From Mesorhizobium sp. DCY119 (lineage in GTDB: Bacteria > Pseudomonadota > Alphaproteobacteria > Rhizobiales > Rhizobiaceae), in contig NZ_CP031834.1 of NCBI RefSeq assembly GCF_003590645.1, positions 3,100,501 to 3,164,500 of the forward strand: a DNA stretch of 64,000 nt, in the 5' to 3' direction. Both the position numbers and the translations under genes were made by a program. How positions within the stretch are numbered: the first letter of the stretch is position 1; each line of letters starts with the position of its first letter. Positions 35,913-49,198 of the stretch are shown one piece after another. The notes beneath the pieces were generated by a model, which searched no databases, was not told where the DNA came from, and worked only from the letters and a program-made list of their open reading frames with translations.

Positions 35913-35995
35913 ACGCTAAGACTTCTTGAATTCAGACCGGCAATTACCATGTTTTGGGAAACGGGTTTTCCCGGAACGGAGCTTTTTGGAAAAAC

Positions 35996-36466
35996 ATGAA
36001 CACACGTGTTCTCGACGGCGAAATCATTGCGACGCGGCTTGACGACGTTCGCGCCTATGACGGCGTGCTGTCGCGCCGGGTTTTTGCCTTCTGCATCGAC
36101 TATTTGATCATCGGCCTGCTGATGATCCCATTCGCTATCCTGGTGGCGATTCTGGGTGTCATCACGCTCGGCATCGGCTGGGCTCTGTTCGGCGTGCTGT
36201 TTCCGATGGTCGCTATCATTTACGTCTGGAACACACTGGGCGGCCGGAACCAGGCTACGGTCGGCATGCGCATGATGGGCATCCGTCTCGACCGCCTCGA
36301 CGGCAAGCCCATCGATGGCATGCTTGCAGTCGTCCACACCGTGCTGTTCTGGGCCGGCAATGTCGTTTTGACGCCGCTCATCCTGCTCGCCTCGCTCTTC
36401 ACCGAGCGCAAGCGCACCATCCACGACCTGCTGCTCGGCACGGTGGTGACGCGCGACGACCGCTAA
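35996..36466 (+). CDS. RDD family membrane protein
   Basis: A 156-residue inner-membrane protein starting at the ATG at 35996 (MNTRVLDGEIIATRL). The RDD signature is the Arg-Arg near the first helix (SRRVFAFCIDYLII) with the Asp of the helix, followed by two further TM segments and the typical GGRNQATVGMRMMGIRLDRL loop. Some RDD proteins act as Na+/H+ or Li+ antiporters, but most have no known role. It lies 141 bp before bpt on the same strand. Confidence 0.88.
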   Translation: MNTRVLDGEIIATRLDDVRAYDGVLSRRVFAFCIDYLIIGLLMIPFAILVAILGVITLGIGWALFGVLFPMVAIIYVWNTLGGRNQATVGMRMMGIRLDRLDGKPIDGMLAVVHTVLFWAGNVVLTPLILLASLFTERKRTIHDLLLGTVVTRDDR

Positions 36467-36606
36467 GTTTTCAGCTTTTGGGTGGACGAATATAAGCCCT
36501 TGCGCGGATTTGTGACTGTGCGGTGACTGGTGGTATCAATATCCAGTTGAATTTTTCGCGGCTGCCGCCAAGGTAGAGCGACTCGTGGGAATTGAATCGA
36601 CGTGCC

Positions 36607-37365
36607 ATGACGCACCATACTACCCAGTCGCCGCAATTCTTTCTGACCGCGCCGTCGCCGTGCCCCTATATCGACGGCCAGTTCGAACGAAAGGTGTTCA
36701 CGCACCTTGTCGGCGATAAAGCGCCGGAGATGAACGACCTACTTACGCAGGGCGGTTTCCGCCGGTCGCAGAACATCGCCTATCGGCCTGCCTGCGAGAC
36801 CTGCCGGGCCTGCGTGTCGGTGCGCATCCTCGTCAACGAGTTCCAGCCTACGAAGAACATGAAGCGCGTCACTCAGCGCAATTCCGACCTTGTCGGCGCT
36901 ATGCACGACGCCGAGCCCTCGACCGAGCAGTATTCCCTCTTCCGCAAATATCTTGATGCCCGCCACCGCAAGGGCGGCATGTCGGACATGACCGTGCTCG
37001 ATTACGCGATGATGGTCGAGGATACCCACGTCAACACCAAGATCATCGAATACCGGCGGCGCGGGCCGGACAGTTTCATCACCGGCCATGGTCACGGCGA
37101 ACTGATCGCGGTCGCCCTGTCGGACCAGATGGCCGACGGCCTGTCGATGGTTTACTCCTATTTCGACCCGGAGATGGACGAGCGCTCGCTCGGCACCTTC
37201 ATGATCCTCGATCATATTGCGCGGGCGCGCGCGGCGGGCCTGCCCCATGTCTATCTCGGCTACTGGGTCAATGGCTCGCGCAAGATGAATTATAAGGTCC
37301 GTTTCACGCCGCAGGAACATCTGGGGTCGAAAGGCTGGGAGCGCTACGCGCACGAAGCCGTCTAA
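36607..37365 (+). CDS. bpt: Aspartate/glutamate leucyltransferase (N-end rule)
   Basis: A 252-residue transferase that moves Leu from Leu-tRNA onto N-terminal Asp or Glu, which marks the protein for ClpS/ClpAP degradation. The start at 36607 ([14 protein letters not shown]) follows the family. The Cys cluster [16 protein letters not shown] and [20 protein letters not shown] near 58-77 is diagnostic of the ATE1/Bpt family, as is the C-terminal [15 protein letters not shown] motif. It is cytoplasmic and follows the RDD gene. Confidence 0.94.
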   Translation: MTHHTTQSPQFFLTAPSPCPYIDGQFERKVFTHLVGDKAPEMNDLLTQGGFRRSQNIAYRPACETCRACVSVRILVNEFQPTKNMKRVTQRNSDLVGAMHDAEPSTEQYSLFRKYLDARHRKGGMSDMTVLDYAMMVEDTHVNTKIIEYRRRGPDSFITGHGHGELIAVALSDQMADGLSMVYSYFDPEMDERSLGTFMILDHIARARAAGLPHVYLGYWVNGSRKMNYKVRFTPQEHLGSKGWERYAHEAV

Positions 37366-37421
37366 TCGGCTTTTTGGACGCAACCGCGCAACAGTTCCCG
37401 TCCTTTCCGGAGTAGTTCCCC

Positions 37422-38321
37422 TTGCCCGCAAAATTTTCCGACCATGCGAAGGGTCTCGCCCTGACCGCTTTCGGCGGTCTCACGCTCACCGTCGACATTC
37501 CCCTTATCAGGCTCGCCAACGGCGACCACTGGTCGATCCTGTTCATGCGCACCGGCACGACGCTGATCGCCGCTCTTCTCATCTGGGCGATATGGCGCTT
37601 CTTCAGCCCGAAAGCACCGCAGCTCATTCCCGGCCGCGCCGGGCTGGCGGTGGCCGCCCTCTACGGCCTCGGATCGATCGTCTTCATTACCGCCGTCTAC
37701 AACACCTCGACCGCAAATCTCGTCTTCATCCTCGCCTTCAACACGATGTTTGCAGCACTCCTGTCGTGGGTTTTCCTGAAGGAGCGGCCGCGGCCGGCAA
37801 CGCTCATTGCCATGCTGTTCATGATATTCGGCGTGCTGATCATCGTCGGCGACTCGATCGGCACCGGCCAGATGTTCGGCAACGTCATGGCGCTGCTGTC
37901 GACGCTCTGCATCGCCGGCGCTATCACCATCACCCGCGCCAGCGGCAAGGATATGGGCTTCACCTCGCTCGTCGGCGTGGTGTTCCCGTTCGCGGTAGCC
38001 GTTCTGATGGTGTCGAAAACCGGCATCAATGTCGCCGCACCCTGGTGGATCATCCTCAACGGTGCGGTGGTCATGCCGATCGCGTTCTTCTGCCTCGCCA
38101 ACGGACCGAAATACATTTCCGGCCCGGAAGTGGCGATGTTTTATCTGCTGGAGACGATTCTGGCGCCTGTCTGGATCTGGATGATCTTTGCCGAGGCCCC
38201 GAGCCGAAACAGCATGATCGGCGGCACGATCCTCATCGTCACGCTGGTCGTCCATTCGCTCTGGCAGCTTCAGGATGGGCGCCGGCGCCGAGCCGCACTG
38301 GCGGTTCGGCATCCGGCATAA
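37422..38321 (+). CDS. DMT superfamily transporter (EamA domains)
   Basis: A 299-residue membrane protein with ten TM helices in two EamA repeats. The start is TTG at 37422, about nine bases behind CCGGAG; this gives MPAKFSDHAKGLALTAFGGL. The end of TM4 has the typical AFNTMFAALLSWVFLKERPR motif, and the second repeat ends with ETILAPVWIWMIFAEAPSRN. The family exports or imports amino acids, nucleosides or drugs; the substrate is unknown. It follows bpt by 56 bp. Confidence 0.88.
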   Translation: MPAKFSDHAKGLALTAFGGLTLTVDIPLIRLANGDHWSILFMRTGTTLIAALLIWAIWRFFSPKAPQLIPGRAGLAVAALYGLGSIVFITAVYNTSTANLVFILAFNTMFAALLSWVFLKERPRPATLIAMLFMIFGVLIIVGDSIGTGQMFGNVMALLSTLCIAGAITITRASGKDMGFTSLVGVVFPFAVAVLMVSKTGINVAAPWWIILNGAVVMPIAFFCLANGPKYISGPEVAMFYLLETILAPVWIWMIFAEAPSRNSMIGGTILIVTLVVHSLWQLQDGRRRRAALAVRHPA

Positions 38322-38328
38322 TTGATCG

Positions 38329-38745
38329 TCAGGCGGCAGCCGCCTCGCAATTGACCATCCACGGTGTGCCGAACTGGTCTATCAGCATGCCGAAACCCTC
38401 GGCCCAGAAGGTCTTTTCGAAGGGCTGCTTGACTTCGCCCTTCTCTGCAAGGGCGTCGAAAACCCGCTTGGCCTCCGCCTTGTCGGTGAATTGCAGCGAT
38501 ATCGAAAACCCGTCCATCTTGGTTTTGTATTGCGGCGGCGCGTCCGAGCCCATCAGCACCTGGTCGTCTCCGAAGGTCAGGCGCGCATGCATGATCTTGT
38601 CGCGCCATTCCGCCGGAACATAGCCTTCCGCCGGCGTGCCGGCATGCGGCATCATCATCACGATCTTGCCGCCCAGCACCTTCTCGTAGAATTTGAACGC
38701 GGCCTCGCAGGTTCCGTTGAAGGCGAGATACGTATTGGATTTCAT
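38329..38745 (-). CDS. VOC family protein (PhnB-like glyoxalase fold)
   Basis: A 138-residue protein of the PhnB/3-demethylubiquinone-methyltransferase-like VOC group: YLAFNGTCEAAFKFYEKVLG at the N-terminus, HARLTFGDDQVLMGSDAP in the middle and EGFGMLIDQFGTPWMVNC at the end. It starts at ATG 38745 behind GGGAGAAGACC; the longer frame upstream is not coding. In many alphaproteobacteria such genes follow an ArsR regulator and a DoxX gene, as here. The substrate is unknown. Confidence 0.88.
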   Translation of the reverse strand: MKSNTYLAFNGTCEAAFKFYEKVLGGKIVMMMPHAGTPAEGYVPAEWRDKIMHARLTFGDDQVLMGSDAPPQYKTKMDGFSISLQFTDKAEAKRVFDALAEKGEVKQPFEKTFWAEGFGMLIDQFGTPWMVNCEAAAA

Positions 38746-38867
38746 GGTCTTCTCCCTGTGATTTCCACCGATTGATTGCCGGTGGTTCTGATGCCCTTCG
38801 CCTCGCATATGCCGGGCATGATGGACCGACCGGGTGACATTCCTATGGCCGGCCCACCGATTTCGCC

Positions 38868-39293
38868 TCAACGCCCCAGCGGTATCAATGCGCGCAGCCG
38901 CTCGTCGCGCAGATAAAGCCCGCCCCAGGCCATGACGCCGAGATAAACGCCGAACAGCGTGTGGGAAAACAGCGGATTGCCGATGCGTACGTGGGTTGCG
39001 ATCGCGCCGCCGAGATAGGCCGTCAGCAGGATAGCGCCGAGCACGGCGGTGCGCGGAATTGCGTAAAGTATCGTGCAGGCAAGCGTCAGCACGCCGAGCG
39101 TGCGCGCCATGGATACCGTCGTGGGCCAGCCGAGTTCGCCCATGGTCTGGGTGACAATGTCGAGCGGCACCAGCTTGATCGCCCCGTCGAAAGCCAGGAA
39201 CAGGATGAGCAGGCCGCTGATTGCCCACCCTGCCCGATAGGCGTTCTTCGAGACTGATGTTTCGGCGGTGTGGATCGCGGATTGCATGTTCAT
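38868..39293 (-). CDS. DoxX-like membrane protein
   Basis: A 141-residue inner-membrane protein with four TM helices (about 22-40, 58-80, 84-102 and 112-128). AGWAISGLLILFLAFDGAIK, then ARTLGVLTLACTILYAIPRT and AILLTAYLGGAIATHVRIGN are typical of the DoxX_2/DoxX-like family. It lies between the VOC gene and the truncated ArsR-type ORF in one orientation, presumably one transcription unit. Function unknown. Confidence 0.85.
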   Translation of the reverse strand: MNMQSAIHTAETSVSKNAYRAGWAISGLLILFLAFDGAIKLVPLDIVTQTMGELGWPTTVSMARTLGVLTLACTILYAIPRTAVLGAILLTAYLGGAIATHVRIGNPLFSHTLFGVYLGVMAWGGLYLRDERLRALIPLGR

Positions 39294-39419
39294 TTCTCCA
39301 GATGTCCTCGGCCTCTCTCAGGGCCCAATCCAAGGACGAACGGGAATTGCGGCTCCCGACAGGGGTCCGAAAATTTCTTGAAGTCCGGAGACGCGCTCGC
39401 GCCGATCGGGAACTCGCAA

Positions 39420-39605
39420 TCATTTCCGCTTCAGTTGCTGCAGATAGGCGCCCAGTCGGTCGAGGCTATCGCCCCAGAAACGCCGATAATCCCGCAGATG
39501 TCCGGCGAGATCGTCCATCTGTGTTCCTTTGAGGCGCTGAAGCCCGGCGCTCGCCTTGCGCGCGGCCAGAAAGCGTTCCCAGGGTGAAATCCTGTCCTTG
39601 CTCAT
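39420..39605 (-). pseudogene. C-terminal remnant of an ArsR-type regulator
   Basis: A 61-codon ORF. Residues 30-61 (MDDLAGHLRDYRRFWGDSLD and on to a Lys/Arg end) match the C-terminal helix typical of ArsR regulators that lead SRPBCC/VOC/DoxX clusters. The whole winged-helix domain is missing, and the N-terminal 29 residues have no such match. Upstream promoter-like elements, an operator-like palindrome and a GGGAGG ribosome binding site are intact. It is therefore either an internally deleted regulator or a small protein that reuses the dimerisation helix. An SRPBCC partner gene is also absent. Confidence 0.55.
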
Positions 39606-39665
39606 CTTGGCCAGCCTCCCGCGGTGACGGCCGCCTGGACAACGTAGCGCTGTCCAGCCGAGTTA

Positions 39666-39696
39666 TATTTAACCTACTAGTTAATAATAATGTCAA
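39666..39696 (-). promoter_or_regulatory. Promoter with TTAAC-N6-GTTAA operator
   Basis: On the minus strand TTGACA (39696-39691) is followed by an AT-rich spacer and GTTAAA or TAAATA at 17 or 19 bp. The inverted repeat TTAAC-CTACTA-GTTAA (39669-39684) fills the spacer, where a repressor would block polymerase. It lies about 60 bp upstream of the ArsR remnant and opposite the HxlR gene. Confidence 0.55.
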
Positions 39697-39866
39697 GCAC
39701 TTGCATGCTTCCACCCTGCCGCCACGGCGTCCATTCATCACGACACCGTGCCGCCGGCAGTCATAAATTCAACAAAACGTTAGAAGAGACAGGCAGCCGC
39801 AATCAATCTCGGGCTTCCTTTTCTCTGGGCGAATACCCATCTTCCGCGCTTGCGCCAGCCGACAGA

Positions 39867-40304
39867 ATGAAAAATCCGAACCTGATGAAAAATCAAGACA
39901 ATGGAACGGCGGGCGAAGACGCCTGCGATGGCGAACAGCCTTACCTGCCCTTTATCGAAGCCATGCGGCCTTTGACCGGCAAATGGAAAATCGAGATCAT
40001 GTGGGCGCTGGCCCATAAAACCCATCGCTTCGGCGAATTGCGCCGGGCGCTCCCCGGCATCACCCAGCATATGCTGGCGCAGCAACTGCGCGATCTGGAG
40101 ACGGACGGGCTGGTCAAGCGCACCGCCCATGCTGTGGTTCCGCCACGCGTGGAATATGAGGCCACCGAAGCGGCCTACGGCCTGAAACCGGTGTTCAAGG
40201 CGTTCATAGCATGGTCGGAGCAATATGGTCCGATCGCGCGCCGGCAAAAGGCGTGGGAAGAAAAGACAATGCCGGAAAGCTGGCAGGCCGCGCCGCCTGC
40301 CTAG
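39867..40304 (+). CDS. HxlR family transcriptional regulator
   Basis: A 145-residue winged-helix regulator. The HxlR pattern is clear: the single-Cys region DACDGEQPYLPFIEAMRPLT, GKWKIEIMWALAHKTHRFGE, then PGITQHMLAQQLRDLETDGL and the wing with RVEYEATEAAYGLKPVFKAF. The start at 39867 is one of two near ATGs (39885 is the other). The Cys at about residue 20 matches the redox- or electrophile-sensing Cys of HypR/QorR-type members. It diverges from the ArsR remnant-DoxX-VOC unit and may control it. Confidence 0.88.
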   Translation: MKNPNLMKNQDNGTAGEDACDGEQPYLPFIEAMRPLTGKWKIEIMWALAHKTHRFGELRRALPGITQHMLAQQLRDLETDGLVKRTAHAVVPPRVEYEATEAAYGLKPVFKAFIAWSEQYGPIARRQKAWEEKTMPESWQAAPPA

Positions 40305-40488
40305 GGCGCTGTGTGCCCGTTTGCAGCGCTCCGGGTTAACACTCCAGGGTATGTTGAGATTCGGGTCAGGGCGAGCCGAGAACGGTAGCTTTCGAGAACC
40401 GGCGCGGAGCGGACTTTTTGGTCCGTGAGCACCGGAAGCGCAGAAAACTGCCGTTCGCAGGCCGCCATCACCTGAAGATCAATATGCC

Positions 40489-42765
<2,277 letters not shown>

Positions 42766-42993
42766 GGCTTTCGACTATCCGAAGGGGTGATTCGCGGCAA
42801 GAGCCTGATGGTCAAGCCCCGAACTTTCGAAATCGCACGCCTATTAGCTGATACTAACCTTCAATTGCGCAGCGATCTTCCAATTGCCTTTTGCACGCAT
42901 TTTTGAGCATGGTGTGCCGAAGTTGCCATTTTCCGGTCGGGTTCTTCACGGACAGGAATGGCGGCACGGATTCATTCCAGTTTCAGGAAAAAT

Positions 42994-44187
42994 ATGATGA
43001 CGATCCACCGTCCGCTTTTTTACAAACTCGCTTTTTCCACCATTCTGTTCACCCTGCCCCTGCAAGGCGCTTACGCACAGGACGCCAATGCGGTCGCCGC
43101 GCGTTTCAAGGAATTGCTGGCCGCGCAGAGCGTCGACCTGAATTGGTCCTCGGTCAGCGGAGACGCCTCCAAAATGGTGTTCGACGGCGTAACCTTCAAC
43201 GCCCCGGGCGAAAAGGAACCGTTCCCGATCGGCAAGCTGACTTTCGAAGGCGTGACCGAGGAAAACGGCGGCTACAAAGTTGATACGGTGAGCACCGAGC
43301 CATACCACCTCACCGAAGACAAGGCGGTCATCGACGTCAGCGCCATGACGTTCTCCGGCGTGAAACTGCCGGCTGCGAATCCAGCCGACCCGCTGGCATC
43401 GCTGCTGATGTATGATTCCGCCCAGATCGACAGCGTCGGCATCAAGGTTGCCGACAAGCAGGTCTTTTCGCTGGCCAACATGAACATCGAAGTGACCCCG
43501 CCGGTGGACGACAAGCCGATGGAATTCACCGGCTCCGCTGAAAAATTCACGGCCGACCTTACGGCCCTCGAGGATCCCCAGTCGAAAGTCATCATCGACG
43601 GCCTCGGTTACCAGAACCTCAGCGGGAACTTGGAAATGGCCGGTTCCTGGCAGCCGTCCGATGGTCGCATGGCGCTGTCGCAGTACGATATCACGGTCGA
43701 TAATGCCGGCACGCTCGGCATGAAGTTCGACTTCGGCGGCTACACGCTGGCCTTCGTCAAATCGCTTCAGGACATGCAGAAGAAGATGGCCGATCAGCCG
43801 GCCGGCGCCGACAATTCGGCGCAGGGCCTCGCCATGCTCGGCCTGATGCAGCAGCTCACCTTCCATGGCGCCAACATCCGCTTCGACGACGATTCGCTGA
43901 CCGGCAAGGTTCTCGCATATGTCGCCAAGCAGCAGAGCATGCAGCCGAAGGATATCGCCAACCAGGCAAAGGCGATCGTTCCCTTCCTGACCGCCCAGCT
44001 TAACAACCCCGAGCTGTCCGGCCAGATCACGGCTGCCGTCAACAAGTTCCTCGATGATCCGAAGAGCCTGGAGATCGCCGCTGCCCCCGCCTCGCCTGTG
44101 CCGTTCGCGATGATCGCTGCCGGCGCAATGTCGGCGCCGACGGAGCTGCCCAAGACGCTCGGCGTCACCGTAACGGCTAACGAGTAA
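42994..44187 (+). CDS. Secreted hypothetical protein
   Basis: A protein of about 397 residues. The ATG at 42994 follows AGGAAAAAT. Residues 1-30 form a cleavable signal peptide ending AYA-QD, so the mature protein is periplasmic. The body is beta-rich with repeated short blocks (VFDGVTFNAPGEKEPFPIGK, FEGVTEENGGYKVDTVSTEP), reminiscent of DUF945-type or AsmA-like outer-envelope proteins; helical segments occupy about 265-350. I do not recognise a specific family. It converges with aspS and shares a terminator with it. Confidence 0.7.
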   Translation: MMTIHRPLFYKLAFSTILFTLPLQGAYAQDANAVAARFKELLAAQSVDLNWSSVSGDASKMVFDGVTFNAPGEKEPFPIGKLTFEGVTEENGGYKVDTVSTEPYHLTEDKAVIDVSAMTFSGVKLPAANPADPLASLLMYDSAQIDSVGIKVADKQVFSLANMNIEVTPPVDDKPMEFTGSAEKFTADLTALEDPQSKVIIDGLGYQNLSGNLEMAGSWQPSDGRMALSQYDITVDNAGTLGMKFDFGGYTLAFVKSLQDMQKKMADQPAGADNSAQGLAMLGLMQQLTFHGANIRFDDDSLTGKVLAYVAKQQSMQPKDIANQAKAIVPFLTAQLNNPELSGQITAAVNKFLDDPKSLEIAAAPASPVPFAMIAAGAMSAPTELPKTLGVTVTANE

Positions 44188-44214
44188 TTCGCCGTTTCAA
44201 CCCGATCGGAAACG

Positions 44215-44244
44215 AAAAAGCCCGGCAGCGATGCCGGGCTTTTT
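44215..44244. terminator. Bidirectional terminator between the secreted protein gene and aspS
   Basis: AAAAAGCCCGGC and GCCGGGCTTTTT pair around AGCGAT. It serves the rightward gene ending at 44187 and, with its A-run, the leftward aspS ending at 44277. Confidence 0.9.
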
Positions 44245-44276
44245 GCTGAGTCGAATGAATAGATTAACCCGCCAGC

Positions 44277-46067
<1,791 letters not shown>

Positions 46068-46270
46068 GGTCAAATTTCCGGTCCGGGATGTTGGCGTGAT
46101 CAGGCCGGCGCATTTTTGCCGCCGGCTCCAAAATTCGCGCGAAAAGCGCATGCGAGCCCGGTTTTGTCAAGGCAATGCCGCGTTTTGGTCCAATGGCTGT
46201 CGGGTTTGCCGCTGGCAATCGCCAGGGCGATGGTTCACTACTGACGCTTCATTGCCAGACTGAAAGCCTG

Positions 46271-47518
46271 ATGTCTTCCATACGCCCGCTGATACCCCTG
46301 CTCATTGCCGCCGGCATCCTCCTCGGCGGCAACGGCCTCCAGGGCACGCTCATTGCGCTGCGCGGCGCCCAGGAAGGCTTTTCCGCCTCGACCATCGGCT
46401 TCATGGGCACATCCTATTTTGCCGGCTTCCTGCTCGGCTGCATCGCCATAACCCGCATCATGAAGGCGGTCGGCCATGTCCGCTCCTTCTCGGCGCTGGC
46501 GGCCATCGCCTCGGCCGGAACGCTGATGCTCGTCCTGGTCATCGATCCAATCATGTGGTCGGCCATTCGCTTCGCAACAGGCTTCTGCTTTGCCGGCCTG
46601 TTCACGATCATGGAGAGCTGGCTGAACTCCGGCGTGCAGAATCACGACCGCGCCCGCGTGCTGGCGCTCTACCGCATCATCGACATCGGCTCCGTCACCG
46701 GTGCGCAGTTCATGATTCCCGTCTTCGGCGCCGGTGGTTTCACCATCTTCGCCATCATGTCGATCATGATCACGCTGTCGCTGGTTCCGGTATCGCTGGG
46801 CGACCGCTCGAACCCGAAACCGCCGGAAGACGTGAAGCTCGATCTGGCCAGGGTCTGGCGCATCTCGCCGCTCGGCTGCATCGGTTGCATCGCCGTCGGC
46901 GTTACCAACAGCGCGTTCCGAACGCTGTCGCCCGTCTATGCCGAGCAGATAGGCATGTCGGTGGCCGACGTCGTCACCTTCATCAGCGTCGGCATCATCG
47001 GCGGTGCGCTGATCCAGTATCCGCTCGGCTATCTCTCGGACCGCTGGGACCGGCGCAAGGTGCTGCTTCTGACCACCTGCTGCGCGATGCTGTCGGCGCT
47101 GGCCATCGTGTTCCTGGCCGGAAGCACCGTCATCGCCAATTTCGCCTTCGTCTTCGTCTTCGGCTCCTTCGCCATGCCGCTGTTTTCGCTTTCGGCCGCA
47201 CACGCCAACGACCGCGCCGGCAAGGGCGAGTTCGTTCTGGTCAATGCCGCGCTGATGCTTTTCTATTCCTTCGGCGCCATCGGCGGTCCGCTGGCTGCGT
47301 CAACGGTGATGCAATATTTCGGCCCGCATTCGCTTTTCACCTTCATGGCGGCGATCTATGCGATTTTCATATTGATCACGCTTTACAGGATGGGCGTGCG
47401 CTCACCCGTGCCAGCCAATCATCGCGGCCGCTTCACGGCTCTTTTGCGCACGTCGACGATTTTTGCCCGGCTTGCCCGCCGGACCGGCGATTCAGCCAAA
47501 TCGGGTAAGGACGAATGA
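46271..47518 (+). CDS. MFS transporter
   Basis: A 415-residue transporter with 12 TM helices, starting at ATG 46271 (MSSIRPLIPLLIAAGILLGG). The segment FCFAGLFTIMESWLNSGVQN near 115-135 is typical of the YcaD/YfkF-like group of small-molecule exporters. The second half has the conserved YPLGYLSDRWDRRKVLLLTT loop. Substrate unknown. It diverges from aspS and lies 70 bp before rnd, possibly in one transcript. Confidence 0.86.
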   Translation: MSSIRPLIPLLIAAGILLGGNGLQGTLIALRGAQEGFSASTIGFMGTSYFAGFLLGCIAITRIMKAVGHVRSFSALAAIASAGTLMLVLVIDPIMWSAIRFATGFCFAGLFTIMESWLNSGVQNHDRARVLALYRIIDIGSVTGAQFMIPVFGAGGFTIFAIMSIMITLSLVPVSLGDRSNPKPPEDVKLDLARVWRISPLGCIGCIAVGVTNSAFRTLSPVYAEQIGMSVADVVTFISVGIIGGALIQYPLGYLSDRWDRRKVLLLTTCCAMLSALAIVFLAGSTVIANFAFVFVFGSFAMPLFSLSAAHANDRAGKGEFVLVNAALMLFYSFGAIGGPLAASTVMQYFGPHSLFTFMAAIYAIFILITLYRMGVRSPVPANHRGRFTALLRTSTIFARLARRTGDSAKSGKDE

Positions 47519-47588
47519 GCCTCGACGCTTGACGAAAGCGTCTGGGACTGAAAGGAAATGACGTTGCTTTTTAGGTCAAAGAAATTTC

Positions 47589-48743
47589 ATGCACGTCATA
47601 ACGACCCAGCAAGAACTTGAAACTGCCGTCGCGGCGCTCGAAAAATCCGCTTTCGTAACCGTCGATACCGAGTTCATCCGCGAAACCACCTTCTGGCCGG
47701 AACTCTGCCTGATCCAGATGGCCGCTCCCGGCGTCACCGCGCTGGTTGATCCGCTGTCGCCTGATATCGACCTGAAGCCGTTTTTCGCGCTGATGGCGAA
47801 CGAGGCAGTGATCAAGGTTTTCCACGCCGCCCGGCAGGACATCGAAATCATCTTCCACCTCGGCGGGCTTATCCCCCACCCGGTGTTCGACACCCAGGTG
47901 GCGGCGATGGTGTGCGGCTTCGGCGACAGCGTCTCCTACGACCAGCTCGTGCAGAAGATCACCGGCACGCATCTCGACAAGTCCTCGCGCTTCACCGACT
48001 GGCGCCACCGGCCGCTGTCGGAAAAGCAGCTCACCTACGCGCTGGCCGACGTCACCCATCTGATCGACGTCTACCAGCACCTCCAGGCGCAGCTCGATCG
48101 CGACAACCGCGCTCACTGGCTGAACGAGGAAATGGAGGTGCTGACCTCCCGCGAAACCTACGATCCGCACCCAGACGATGCCTGGAAGCGCCTTAAGATG
48201 CGCCTGCGCAAGCCCGTCGAGCTTGCCGTGGTGCAGGCGGTTGCCGCATGGCGCGAGCGCGAGGCGCGCGAACGCAACGTGCCGCGCGGGCGCGTGCTGA
48301 AGGATGACGCCATCTACGAGATCGCGCAGCAGCAGCCGCGCGACGCAACGGCGCTGTCGCGCCTGCGCACCGTGCCGAAAGGCTGGGAACGCTCCTCCAC
48401 CGCAACGACGCTGCTTGAAATCGTCAACAGCGCGCTCGGCATTCCCAAGGAACAGATGCCGCGGTTGCCCAAGGTCGTCCAGGCGCCCGAAGGCACCAGT
48501 GCGGCTGCCGAACTGCTCAAGGTGCTGCTGCGGCAAGTGGCCGAAAAGGAAGGCGTGGCTGCCAAGGTCCTTGCCTCGAGCGATGACATCGACCGTCTCG
48601 CCGCGGATGGCGAAGAAGCCGACGTGCCGGCCATGCACGGCTGGCGGCGCGAGGTGTTCGGCGACATCGCCGTGCGCCTGGTTCGCGGCGAACTGGCGCT
48701 CAAATTCGAAAACAAGAAGATTACGGTGTTCGAAAACAAATAG
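47589..48743 (+). CDS. rnd: Ribonuclease D
   Basis: A 384-residue 3'-5' exoribonuclease that trims tRNA precursors and structured RNAs. The DEDD exonuclease site is visible: Asp26 and Glu28 in VTVDTEFIRETTFWPELCLI, HAARQDIEIIF, and Tyr/Asp in LTYALADVTHLIDVY. An HRDC domain follows at about 205-290 (AVVQAVAAWREREARERNVP), then a C-terminal segment. Length and order match the family. Cytoplasmic. It converges with the MAPEG gene. Confidence 0.94.
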   Translation: MHVITTQQELETAVAALEKSAFVTVDTEFIRETTFWPELCLIQMAAPGVTALVDPLSPDIDLKPFFALMANEAVIKVFHAARQDIEIIFHLGGLIPHPVFDTQVAAMVCGFGDSVSYDQLVQKITGTHLDKSSRFTDWRHRPLSEKQLTYALADVTHLIDVYQHLQAQLDRDNRAHWLNEEMEVLTSRETYDPHPDDAWKRLKMRLRKPVELAVVQAVAAWREREARERNVPRGRVLKDDAIYEIAQQQPRDATALSRLRTVPKGWERSSTATTLLEIVNSALGIPKEQMPRLPKVVQAPEGTSAAAELLKVLLRQVAEKEGVAAKVLASSDDIDRLAADGEEADVPAMHGWRREVFGDIAVRLVRGELALKFENKKITVFENK

Positions 48744-48761
48744 AGCGCCCTGCCGGCACTT

Positions 48762-49181
48762 TCAAACCACTGCCAGCAGATGCAGCCCAAACCAGATCCA
48801 GAGCGCGGCCAGCGCGAGGAAGCCGAGCGAGAACGCCGGCTGACGATAGCGAATGCGATTGCCCGTCAGATGCACCCAGGCGTGCACATAGCGTGAAATG
48901 GCGAAAAGCCAAGCCAGTGCCACCGGCACATAGGCGACGCCGCTGGTAACGAACAGCGCCAGGCAAACGACGTGAAACAGGACCGGAAGCTCGAACTGGT
49001 TCATCAAATTGTTCGAGGCGGTGGCGCTGCTTGACGGTTCGTCCGTGCGGCCACGGAATTGCGAGGTCTTCGCCTCGCCCGACTGCACCGCATGGTAACG
49101 CCGCTTACCCACGACCGCATAGACGATGTAGACCAGCACCACATGGGCAATGACCGGCCAGAAGATTGCCGTCGGATTCAT
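48762..49181 (-). CDS. MAPEG family membrane protein
   Basis: A 139-residue protein with four TM helices (about 6-25, 66-82, 84-98 and 117-137) in the MAPEG layout. The core LMNQFELPVLFHVVCLALFV and SRYVHAWVHLTGNRIRYRQP is diagnostic for bacterial MAPEG proteins, which are related to glutathione-dependent microsomal enzymes. No activity is established for this subgroup. The start at ATG 49181 gives normal length. A repeat element occupies the upstream gap. Confidence 0.88.
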   Translation of the reverse strand: MNPTAIFWPVIAHVVLVYIVYAVVGKRRYHAVQSGEAKTSQFRGRTDEPSSSATASNNLMNQFELPVLFHVVCLALFVTSGVAYVPVALAWLFAISRYVHAWVHLTGNRIRYRQPAFSLGFLALAALWIWFGLHLLAVV

Positions 49182-49198
49182 GGTTGGCCTCCCACCCG

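Noticed and set aside
38746-39423. Upstream extension of the VOC gene frame into the DoxX-like gene
   Set aside because: The extension is an alternative frame of the DoxX-like gene and is Arg/His-rich; the ATG at 38745 has a ribosome binding site and the family N-terminus.
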